Shown piece after piece: positions 56,147 to 64,000 of a stretch of 64,000 nucleotides of DNA. The DNA is from Akanthomyces muscarius (lineage: Eukaryota > Ascomycota > Sordariomycetes > Hypocreales > Cordycipitaceae). How positions within the stretch are numbered: position 1 is the stretch's first letter; every line of letters starts with the position of its first letter. The notes below the pieces were generated by a model. That model saw only the letters and a list, made by a program, of their open reading frames with translations. It was not told the origin of the DNA and searched no databases. Both the position numbers and the translations under genes were made by a program. The stretch spans positions 1,116,001 to 1,180,000 of the forward strand of contig NC_079242.1 in assembly GCF_028009165.1 (NCBI RefSeq), given 5' to 3'.

Positions 56147-57543
56147 CGGCTTGTCCCGTCTCGTCGTGCTCCTCGTCACGGTCCTGTCAAATTCTCGCTC
56201 GCAGATTAACCCTGCGCACCTGTCAAAATCGTCCGGTGGCGCCCAATGTCTGAGTCAATCTCTCCAGAGCTATAGCGCCATTCCCGCGGTTCCTCGAAAG
56301 CTTCCTGGTGGCCCCCCATGCCCCTTGGCACCAGACCAGCATATCGGACCAAGACACGAATCGAATCCTCAAGAAAATAGGACAGCCCGCCGTTATTGTG
56401 GGCGCGACCGTCTCAACTGACAAGTCGGCTGCTTCAGCGCGATCCCTCTTTATTCCATGTCAACTTATGCACTCGCCTCCCGCTCACACTCGCAACGCTT
56501 GTGTCGTCATGGCCCACCACCCGCCGGCACACGCACAAGCTTGTTCCTCGCTAGAGGTAAGCCTCAATCCTGGATTAACTCTTGCTATTTCGCTCGCCTC
56601 GGTTCACCCTGTACTTTCTAGTCTGTGTGCTTTGCGACTTGGAATCACGCCCCCTGGTCAACTACAGGCAACCCTGTGGCCCTCCCACGCTCCGCCCCCT
56701 GCGCAGCCTAACGGCGCGATGTGGGATAACAGATGCGACATGCATAATGCATAAAATAGTCCAATTTGACTTTGCTCCCCCAAACTGACCTTCTCTTTTG
56801 GAGGCGCCACAGCTTCCGGCTCAGGCTTCCGGCAGCTGTTCACCAGTGTCGCCTTCGCCGTCCTTCTCTAAATTACGGCCGTATGCATGCAAGGCTACCC
56901 CGGTGAGCTGCATTAACTTTCTGGATATCTGATTTATGAACTGCTTCACCGTGACGCCAGCTCAGACGTCATCTCATCTGCGCCACCCTCACCGGTTGTC
57001 CTCTTCCAATGGGGATCACGTCTCGGTGTGAAAGTAGTCATCGGCGGCCTCTACACACCTTTGCACCAGCTATTATCATAATGCATACTATAGAAATAGG
57101 GTTCGTCCTGTCGGCAAGAGCTGGAAATACGACATGCGGCGGCATGTCCGCTCAATGCGCCCCGCGAGAGCTGATGTCGATGCTTTGGCCTACACGTCAT
57201 TACAGAATTTCGCACGGCACGAGAAAGGCATTGCAAAGAGGCGTCAGACTAATTTCTCAAGTTTCTATTTTCAACCCACCCAGTATCAACGACAAGCTAG
57301 TACTACAGAGAATATCATGGCATAACAGGTTGTTATGCTCTTCGACAAACCAGAAAAATGATGAACAGAAATACAATGATGTAATAGTAAAATGTCACTC
57401 TCGGCTTTCAACGCCGTGTCTCCTCCTCCATGTGATTTTCTCCTCGGACTCCTCGGCAAAAATAAAATTGCCTGTATCCTTTCCATGCTATCTTTCCATG
57501 CTATACCCCCTTTCACAAATTTCTCGGACATTAGATTGCGCTT

Positions 57544-60500
57544 TTATGCAAAGTTGTCTGAACGATCGACGCCAATGTCCTCGAGCTCAGCAAAGCTGTG
57601 GAAGTGGACAGGCCGGTGCTGGTCGCTGTAGAACGGCAGGGGCGTGTCGAGCTTGACGTGAACGCTCTTCTTCTCCATGCCAGCAAAGGCGCTGCCCATG
57701 AAGCTGTAGTTCCAGCGGCCACCGTCGGGCACGAGGAAGAAGCCGCGGAAGCGTGGGCTCAGCAGCAGCTTGCGCTTCTCGCCCATGGTCGTCGCGAAGC
57801 CCTGCGGCTGGTCGCTCTGCAGGTCCCTGTTTTCGGCGCCCCATTGGTAGCCCTGCGGCGTGAGACCCCAGGCCGACAGCGACACGCTGCCGGGCGTAAA
57901 GGCGACCGACACCGTGACGGTGTTGGTCTTGTCCCACTCGCTGTGCGCATCTAGAAGCTTCGAGTGCTCTGTGACGTCGGCGGCCGCCATGTAGGGCAGC
58001 TCGCTGCCGGACGCGGTGTGGATGACGCCGAGAGGCTCCATGCCCTCGAGAAAGTCGCTCTGAGGCAGTTGCTGTGGCAGCTGAACGTTGCGGAGGCCGC
58101 CGACCTGTGGCATCATGACAATGCACTTGATTTCCTTTACCTGGTCATTGTCCGGCGCAGAGGCGCCGTACAGGTAACCAGCAACTTGCACACGCAGATC
58201 GGCAATGGTGATGAACTTCTTCAGGATGTTGTTCGGCATCACGTAAGTGACGTCGTCAAGGTCATTGTCGACTGAAGAAACGTAAATGTTCTTCGCGCGC
58301 GTGCGCAGGTTCGACGTAGCAATGGCACGTGTACGCCACTCCGTCTTGGAGGCAAATGTCTGCTGCTCGAACTGCGATGTCGTTGTGACAATGAGGTCTT
58401 CGCCGTGGATGTTTTGCGTCTTGGTGGTGACGGCCGTGAGCTGAGCCTGTTCTTGCTGCTGCTTCTCAATTTCGGCGGCTTGTTGTCTCTGCATGGAGGG
58501 CGCAGAAATTTCCATACCCAAGATGATATCTCGTACTTCACTGCTCGTCAAACTGGAGACGTTGACGTTGTTCTTTTTACCGTAATCATTCAGAATAAGA
58601 TCACGCAATTGAGTCTCAACCTTGATCCACTCCTCATCTGTCAGCGATGGCCAGATGTGATGCTCCAGAGTGATGATGGTCTTGTCGGGGCGGAGGATGA
58701 GCTTCGTCTTGTCAGGGTTGACATGCAGAGCCCGCAGGATGAGCACGAGACGCGAGAATGCGGTGAAAGACGAGATACTCTTGAGCCATTCGTCATAGAG
58801 GTTGAAAAGAACCATCTGAGGCTCTGTGGCCCGCAGGATCATGTCACCAAGCTTCTCAACCTTCATAGCAGCCTGGAAAGGAAGCTGCAGCTCAGACGCA
58901 CGGATGGAAATGTTGGGGAAGTCGACCAACTGCACTTCGAGAGGATCAAGGAGACCTTTGCGAGTGACAATGAGTTGCTTCGGCTGCTCTTCGACGGGCA
59001 GTGATCGGATGAGCGCTGCAACTTCTTCCGCAGTCTTCCACTTGGCAAGCTGGCCAAGACGCTTTTGTCCTGCCCAGACGCTGGTGTGGATAATCTTCAG
59101 GAACAATTGGCCGGTACGAGGGTTGAAGATGAAAATGGCACCATTGATAGGTTTTGTTGTCAAGTTACCTTCGAAGGTCTTGTGGATCGTAACACGGTAA
59201 ACGTTGGTATCATCGATGAACAGCTGCGTCTTTTGACTGAAAAGTTCAGAGTAGTTCTGAGAGTTGAGAAATTCTTGATTGCTCTCGGAGGCGTACAGCT
59301 GAAGACCCTTGCGGATACGTTCACGCAAAACGTAGAGAGCAGGGTTTGCCTTCATGACCTTGGCCATGGCCTGCTGAACAAGAACCTTGAGACCGGGGAA
59401 GAACATTCCGTAGGCCGAGTACATGTTGTAGGCCAAATCAATACCAATCATCAGACCTGTGGCAGACGGGTAGATACTGGCACTGTCGGTTGTGTAATCG
59501 AGATACTTGGCTCTCGTATAACGGTCAATGTCGTGAGAGTCATAATCACCATAGCGAAGCTGAATATCAATCCAGAACTTGTTCGTGGTGGTCGGCTCGA
59601 TCACATCCTTTGTGTCATTGAGATGCGATGGGCGAGTGACATTCCACTTGTGGCTTGCGAAGAGCAGAATATCAGCGCATGAGCTGTTCATCTTGTAAGA
59701 CTTTCTGGGATGGATGGTCTCTTTCTGAACAGTTTCAATGCCTAGAGCTTCCAGCTCCTGGTCAAAGACTTGACACATGTCCATGACCACAGACTCGTGA
59801 ATCTTCTGCCACAAATGGGCACGGAAAATCTGGATCAGAGAGATCTTCAGCGTTGGGATTTTTCCGTGAAGGAAGATGCCGGTCAAATCAAGCTGGACCT
59901 GGAAACCAACATAGACGTTGGCTCTGTTGATAGTTGGCGACCACCACAAGGTGAAGCGACGGTTGGGAATTTGGTTCAAACCGGATCGCTGGGCGTTGGT
60001 CAGCTTCTTGAACTTCATCGACTCTTCGAAACCACTGTTGTGGAGCACAAGGTAATCATGGCGCAGATAGAGTTGGTCTCCATCCACACGGAATCCGGCC
60101 CATTCCGTCGGCTCAGACTCAAGGACGATGTCGTCCACGACGAATCTATCCGTGTGTGGGATAGTACCCTCTGTGGCTGTTGTGCGCGGTGTCGAGAATA
60201 GCAGGTACTTGGCTCTCTCTGCAGACTCCATTGCAGCGTATTCAGCAGCTGTCATCTCGTGAGTGTCGTAGCTGGCGGTTGCGGTCTCCTTGTGGAAGAC
60301 AAGAATATGGTTGGTAGTAACGACAAGATCTTCCTTTTGGTTTTCAATCTTAATGCGGTACAGTCGATCCTTGCCGCTGACAATGTTGAATGCGCGTCTG
60401 GGGCCTCCGTCAGGTCCCAGAAGCAGATCGCCCTCCTTAACGGCCTCAACAGCAACTTGAGTATGATCATGGCGCAGGAGCATGGTTCCATTGGCGAGAC

Positions 60501-63500
60501 ATGCCTTCTCCCAGAAGAGACCTTCCCAGGACGCGAAGCCTGTAGCTTTGAAGAGAGTGTGCTCCAGGATAGTCTCGACACCACCAAGTGCCTGAATAAC
60601 ATCAGTTCGGTAGGCATTCAGGTTCCACAACTTTCCGTCATGACGCTGGCTAGTCCACCAGAATGGGTTGCTCTTCATTAACTGATAAATCTTGAACTCA
60701 GCGCGAGCGCGGAATCCCTTGTCGAAGCTCAGTGTACTGCGATCTTTTTGGAAGAGCGTGTTGATACGAGGCAGACCGCGGTCCCAGCTGTCCTCGAGAT
60801 CTTCCAAAGTGAGACGACGGTTCTGCTGATTTGCTTCGAGGCGTTTCTGGGAGTATTCAGTCCAGACACGCTGCGAGTCAATGAATTCTGCTTCCCACGG
60901 AATAATGTAACGGAAAATGTTGGGTATAAGAGTCTCCTCGTCATGCGTCATACCAGCTCGGAAGTGAGTGGTTCCAGTATCAGTCTGCTTGTACCAGCGC
61001 TTGTCACTGGCAGGTATGAGAATGTGAGAGCCGGAGATCATGCCAAGACCACCCAGCTCCTTAGGAGTATAGAAGACAGCAGGGGGGAAACGAGAGGGCA
61101 TCTTGGAATTGAGACCGATCTTGACACGAGTCTGGATCTTGGTTTCGCACTTGACAATGGTATCGAGCAGTTCCACTGTCGAGACAGCAGCCTCACGATA
61201 GTATGTGAAAAGAGCAATGAGTGCAGTGTTCCACTTGTTCGCGATTTTGGTAAAAGTTGTCGATCCAGAAGACATCAGAATCTGGCGGATTCGGTTGTTG
61301 AACTTGGCGATGTCGTCTTCCGTCACTTGCAAGAAAGCATGCGCCGTGCGCTCCTTGGTGGTGTTGTCGACAAGTGACCAAACACTATCTTTGACAGGGA
61401 ACTCCTCATTCTGATTCCGAATCTTTGGCAGAATGCGGACTTCGAAACCGCTCATGGAGAATAGCAAGTTAGGGTTGTCTCTGCTATAGACACTAGCGAA
61501 GCTATCATCCCAGTCAATTGTAGTCACTGAGCGAGGCAGTCTGTTCTTGAGATCCCAAAATACGGCGCGGCCAAGGTTGACATCGTGGCGCATCAAGCGC
61601 ATACGCGAGTCGCGAGGCCAGCATTTTTTGCTCTTGTAGCCAATGACGTTCTCAAAGTTGGGATCGGGCTGCTCTGTCAAAAAGCGCTGGATGAGGTCTC
61701 GAGATTCTTCGGCGGTAAATCGGAGGAAGACCCAGATCTTATCAATATATCTGCTGTACAGGCGAATGGGGTGTCTAGTTTCGGTCTCGCGATCGCGGAA
61801 CTGGAGGAAATCGTTGGGGCTCTGGGGAGGTCCAGCAATTTCACTCGCACGTTGAGGACCGAGCAGCAGCAGATCGAGAACCAGGCCGTAGTATTGGAAG
61901 ACAAAGGCAGAAAACTGCAGACCACGGATCATACCGTAGCTGTTGACATGGTTCATGTCTTTGTAAGTCAGTTGAACGTTGTTCTTGGAGGTGATGTAGT
62001 CAGCCAGATTGTGATCCATTATAAGTCGCAGTAGGGAGTTAAGCAGCGTCAGCTCCATCTTCTCATAAACTTTGGACAGCTCTGTCTCGATCATGACATT
62101 GCATTCACCATTCTCGGTCTCCCATACGCCGCTGAGGTTGTTGATACCCTGGGCCCACTTGTAAACCAGCAGAGGGGGCACTTCAGAGTCGGAGGGCTTG
62201 ATCCAGGCTGGGAAGAGATGTCTTTGGTCGGCCTGGTACCAGAGATATTGGTCAAGGTAGGCATCGCTGATCTTCTCGATAGGCTCAATGTCGTATACCG
62301 GGTTGATGGTGCTGTAATTGTCGTTCATATCAATGTTGACTTCCTTGAAAGCGCGCTGAGTAAGGAGGAATCGCTTGATGCGCTCCAGTGTAGTACCGGG
62401 GCTATCATACGCTTGCTCGATCAGGGCAAGCTCTTCACGCTGGCTCTGGTTGAGTCGACCTTTGACGGAATACGCCTCCCTGAGACGCTCCAAAGCGAGG
62501 ATGAGAATTTTTGTGTCGTGTTTGTACGAGACACTAGGAAAGGGAATTGGGGAAAATTTTCTCGACTCGAGCCAGTGAACAGTCGTGGTGTAGATAGCAA
62601 CGGCTTCCTCAGAGGAAACGTAAGGGCCATCCTTCATGTGGTTGTGTTGTCTCTCTTGTTCGGCCTTGAGCCAGAGACGAGTCAGGCGACCAACATTCTT
62701 CTTTGCCACTGTCTTGTCGACAGTAGCGCCTCGCCGAATACGCTCACGGTTGTAGTGCGTGACGGAAATCCACCAATCGGCCTTCGATTTGACATATCTG
62801 AGAATAATGTTCTCGATGGGTGCAGGAAGGCCGGGAACCTTCCACGGAATGTTACTCTTCCAGCATCTCCAGGCCTCAGATAAGTGCTGCAGCACCGTAT
62901 TGACCTTGCTCTGTTTGATACCTTCAGGCATCATGTCCATCAGATCAGACATGACGGAGGCGCGGAGTTCAAGATCAAAGTGAGACTCGACTCGCTGCTT
63001 GGTAACTGTCTTGGCGACTCCCTTGCTATGTCGACCCTCAAACTGTCGCGAAAGCAGGTTTCCAAGCCATCTCTCGAGGAGAGGAATAATACCTCTCATG
63101 AAGAACAGCCACACTCGCCATGATGGGGCCCAGAAACCACAACCAGGACCCTTTCCAACGGGCCCAGAGTTGAAGCGGTAGTATATCAAGTGCTTCAAAT
63201 CCTTACAAGTACGGATCTGATGCATGAGCTTATATTTGTATCGGTACATACCAGTCAGCTGGCCAACGTGGTTGAATGCATAGTGGATACCATCAGCAAG
63301 CTGGAAGGCATCAATGTTGCCGAGGCGGTACTGCACTTGCGCATCAACAATGAGCTTGGTTAATCTCAGAATTTCTCGCATGAGATGGAAAGCGTTTCCG
63401 AATCGAGACTTCTTTCGCTCCTTTGTTGTCAGGGTTTTGACAGGCTTGAGATTGAAATTGTAATCCAGATGCAGGTATGTGAGGTTCTTGCGGTGAATCA

Positions 63501-64000
63501 ACAAATTCAGCATATTGAATCCCTGTCGACAAACTTGAAGACCAGCCTCGACCCAGTCGATTGTGGTCTGCTGAAAGAACTTGGTCTGCTTAAGCGAACG
63601 AAACAGGTTCTGATTGTTGTGGGCCTTGGGCTTCTTCTTGTGTAGCTCATTGAGAACATAGTTCTTGAGCAGCTTCTGATACGAGACACGGACCTTGACG
63701 GGCGGCCGTTCAGTCGGCGGATGCTCAAGGTACCACTGTTTGATCAGAGGCACGTCCTGCGCTCTGACCATGCGTCCTGAACGTCTGTTGAATGGGAATG
63801 GAGCCCACCAAAGCTCGATGGCCGATGAAGTGTGTTCATTGTCAAGCTCTTCATTAGCAAGGAACGGTTCAACGCCAGCCGGGAGTGTGAACCCATCTTC
63901 TTCGTCTTCTTCATCGTTTCCGGCCCCGAAAAGTTCGTCTTCAAGTGAAAGTTCGACATTCTTCGGCGCGACAGTACGTGATGAAATGGGGTTGATGCGG
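57544..64000 (-). CDS. PRP8: Pre-mRNA splicing factor PRP8 with an in-frame intein (partial, N-terminus outside window)
   Basis: One uninterrupted frame from the window edge (codons from 63999) to the stop at 57544, about 2,150 codons in the window including the intein. The N-terminal PRP8 landmark '[20 protein letters not shown]' lies just before 63771. The core contains '[20 protein letters not shown]', '[20 protein letters not shown]', '[20 protein letters not shown]' and '[20 protein letters not shown]'. After the intein come '[20 protein letters not shown]' and '[20 protein letters not shown]', then the RNase H-like region and the C-terminal Jab1/MPN domain ('[20 protein letters not shown]', ending '[14 protein letters not shown]'). 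PRP8 is the central scaffold of the U5 snRNP and the spliceosome active site. No intron is seen in this part. The intein must be removed for a working protein. Confidence 0.97.
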   Translation of the reverse strand, partial: RINPISSRTVAPKNVELSLEDELFGAGNDEEDEEDGFTLPAGVEPFLANEELDNEHTSSAIELWWAPFPFNRRSGRMVRAQDVPLIKQWYLEHPPTERPPVKVRVSYQKLLKNYVLNELHKKKPKAHNNQNLFRSLKQTKFFQQTTIDWVEAGLQVCRQGFNMLNLLIHRKNLTYLHLDYNFNLKPVKTLTTKERKKSRFGNAFHLMREILRLTKLIVDAQVQYRLGNIDAFQLADGIHYAFNHVGQLTGMYRYKYKLMHQIRTCKDLKHLIYYRFNSGPVGKGPGCGFWAPSWRVWLFFMRGIIPLLERWLGNLLSRQFEGRHSKGVAKTVTKQRVESHFDLELRASVMSDLMDMMPEGIKQSKVNTVLQHLSEAWRCWKSNIPWKVPGLPAPIENIILRYVKSKADWWISVTHYNRERIRRGATVDKTVAKKNVGRLTRLWLKAEQERQHNHMKDGPYVSSEEAVAIYTTTVHWLESRKFSPIPFPSVSYKHDTKILILALERLREAYSVKGRLNQSQREELALIEQAYDSPGTTLERIKRFLLTQRAFKEVNIDMNDNYSTINPVYDIEPIEKISDAYLDQYLWYQADQRHLFPAWIKPSDSEVPPLLVYKWAQGINNLSGVWETENGECNVMIETELSKVYEKMELTLLNSLLRLIMDHNLADYITSKNNVQLTYKDMNHVNSYGMIRGLQFSAFVFQYYGLVLDLLLLGPQRASEIAGPPQSPNDFLQFRDRETETRHPIRLYSRYIDKIWVFLRFTAEESRDLIQRFLTEQPDPNFENVIGYKSKKCWPRDSRMRLMRHDVNLGRAVFWDLKNRLPRSVTTIDWDDSFASVYSRDNPNLLFSMSGFEVRILPKIRNQNEEFPVKDSVWSLVDNTTKERTAHAFLQVTEDDIAKFNNRIRQILMSSGSTTFTKIANKWNTALIALFTYYREAAVSTVELLDTIVKCETKIQTRVKIGLNSKMPSRFPPAVFYTPKELGGLGMISGSHILIPASDKRWYKQTDTGTTHFRAGMTHDEETLIPNIFRYIIPWEAEFIDSQRVWTEYSQKRLEANQQNRRLTLEDLEDSWDRGLPRINTLFQKDRSTLSFDKGFRARAEFKIYQLMKSNPFWWTSQRHDGKLWNLNAYRTDVIQALGGVETILEHTLFKATGFASWEGLFWEKACLANGTMLLRHDHTQVAVEAVKEGDLLLGPDGGPRRAFNIVSGKDRLYRIKIENQKEDLVVTTNHILVFHKETATASYDTHEMTAAEYAAMESAERAKYLLFSTPRTTATEGTIPHTDRFVVDDIVLESEPTEWAGFRVDGDQLYLRHDYLVLHNSGFEESMKFKKLTNAQRSGLNQIPNRRFTLWWSPTINRANVYVGFQVQLDLTGIFLHGKIPTLKISLIQIFRAHLWQKIHESVVMDMCQVFDQELEALGIETVQKETIHPRKSYKMNSSCADILLFASHKWNVTRPSHLNDTKDVIEPTTTNKFWIDIQLRYGDYDSHDIDRYTRAKYLDYTTDSASIYPSATGLMIGIDLAYNMYSAYGMFFPGLKVLVQQAMAKVMKANPALYVLRERIRKGLQLYASESNQEFLNSQNYSELFSQKTQLFIDDTNVYRVTIHKTFEGNLTTKPINGAIFIFNPRTGQLFLKIIHTSVWAGQKRLGQLAKWKTAEEVAALIRSLPVEEQPKQLIVTRKGLLDPLEVQLVDFPNISIRASELQLPFQAAMKVEKLGDMILRATEPQMVLFNLYDEWLKSISSFTAFSRLVLILRALHVNPDKTKLILRPDKTIITLEHHIWPSLTDEEWIKVETQLRDLILNDYGKKNNVNVSSLTSSEVRDIILGMEISAPSMQRQQAAEIEKQQQEQAQLTAVTTKTQNIHGEDLIVTTTSQFEQQTFASKTEWRTRAIATSNLRTRAKNIYVSSVDNDLDDVTYVMPNNILKKFITIADLRVQVAGYLYGASAPDNDQVKEIKCIVMMPQVGGLRNVQLPQQLPQSDFLEGMEPLGVIHTASGSELPYMAAADVTEHSKLLDAHSEWDKTNTVTVSVAFTPGSVSLSAWGLTPQGYQWGAENRDLQSDQPQGFATTMGEKRKLLLSPRFRGFFLVPDGGRWNYSFMGSAFAGMEKKSVHVKLDTPLPFYSDQHRPVHFHSFAELEDIGVDRSDNFA
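60037..60501 (-). mobile_element. PRP8 mini-intein (155 residues, no homing endonuclease)
   Basis: The conserved PRP8 sequence '...GLFWEKA' is broken by 155 residues and resumes with '[11 protein letters not shown]'. The insert starts with Cys1 ('[12 protein letters not shown]', block A), has block B '[11 protein letters not shown]' with the T-x-x-H set at insert residues 62-65, a block F-like '[13 protein letters not shown]' and ends 'HDYLVLHN' (block G, His154-Asn155), followed by Ser as the +1 extein residue. All residues needed for protein splicing are present. The length leaves only the Hint splicing domain; there is no LAGLIDADG region. The site is the one long known for fungal PRP8 inteins. 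Activity is inferred from residues only. Confidence 0.93.

Larger units (their letters stand above)
52131..57543. other. 5.4-kb gene-free stretch between the Myb gene and PRP8
   Basis: The largest gap of the window. The longest open frame (minus strand, 54361-53372) begins at TTG and has no family likeness. Plus-strand frames at 55.9-56.8 kb include translated microsatellites. Simple repeats are present: GT/CATG units near 55060-55080, (TGA)12 at 55271-55307, a 17-nt direct repeat at 55494-55532 and (CTG)14 at 56101-56142. Because both neighbours are on the minus strand, most of it is upstream of the Myb gene and may hold its leader, upstream exon(s) or a non-coding transcript (inference). 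Confidence 0.55.

Noticed and set aside
43772..57543. Secondary-metabolite or other functional gene cluster
   Set aside because: Neighbours are unrelated housekeeping and regulatory genes; no synthase, transporter and oxidase group is present, and the UstS-like GST stands alone.

Overview
This window is nuclear DNA of a filamentous ascomycete (Pezizomycotina). The evidence is short spliceosomal introns (mostly 55-250 nt) with GTANGT-type donors and CTAAC branch sites, GC-rich coding sequence, long AT-richer intergenic gaps with microsatellites, and fungal-only families: SUR2 sphinganine hydroxylase, a fungal OPT transporter, DUF4246, a Mtw1-type MIS12 protein and a GTT1-like GST. Family content and sequence style suggest Sordariomycetes, probably Hypocreales; that placement is inference. 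I see no transposon, CRISPR array, rRNA or convincing tRNA.

Layout. 0-4 kb: 3' end of a SulP/STAS transporter, then VPS72/YL1 (SWR1 complex). 7.2-10.1 kb: oligopeptide transporter. 13.1-15.6 kb: a four-part gene whose hidden first exon and second intron reveal an N-terminal glycogen-binding-like (CBM48/AMPK-beta-like) domain on a long disordered tail. 16.8-17.9 kb: SUR2 (minus). 20.3-21.2 kb: TCTP/TMA19. 21.6-23.0 kb: proline-rich AIM3-like protein (minus), divergent from MIS12/MTW1 (23.5-24.7 kb). 25-27.6 kb: mitochondrial PPR protein (minus). 28.2-29.2 kb: GTT1-like GST (minus). 29.9-31.1 kb: orphan membrane protein with a Gly/Asp tail (minus). 32-32.8 kb: UstS-like GST. 33.5-35.7 kb: DUF4246 protein. 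36.3-38.9 kb: eIF3c (minus), divergent from ISA2 (39.5-40.2 kb). 40.6-42.3 kb: RPL7/uL30 (minus), divergent from RPS14/uS11 (42.7-43.3 kb). 43.8-47.2 kb: RAD26/CSB (minus), divergent from a ketopantoate-reductase-like protein (48.1-49.6 kb). 50.7-52.1 kb: two-repeat Myb protein (minus). Then a 5.4-kb gene-free stretch, and PRP8 (57.5-64.0 kb, minus, 5' end beyond the window).

The genes are not a functional cluster. Most are housekeeping: splicing, translation initiation, ribosome, Fe-S assembly, kinetochore, chromatin, transcription-coupled repair. The clearest special element is a 155-residue mini-intein inside PRP8 at 60037-60501. It has no room for a homing endonuclease but keeps its splicing residues. 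Second are the rebuilt CBM48-like gene and a likely Fe(II)/2-oxoglutarate oxygenase core in the DUF4246 protein. Exon boundaries were read by hand from splice signals and frame continuity.
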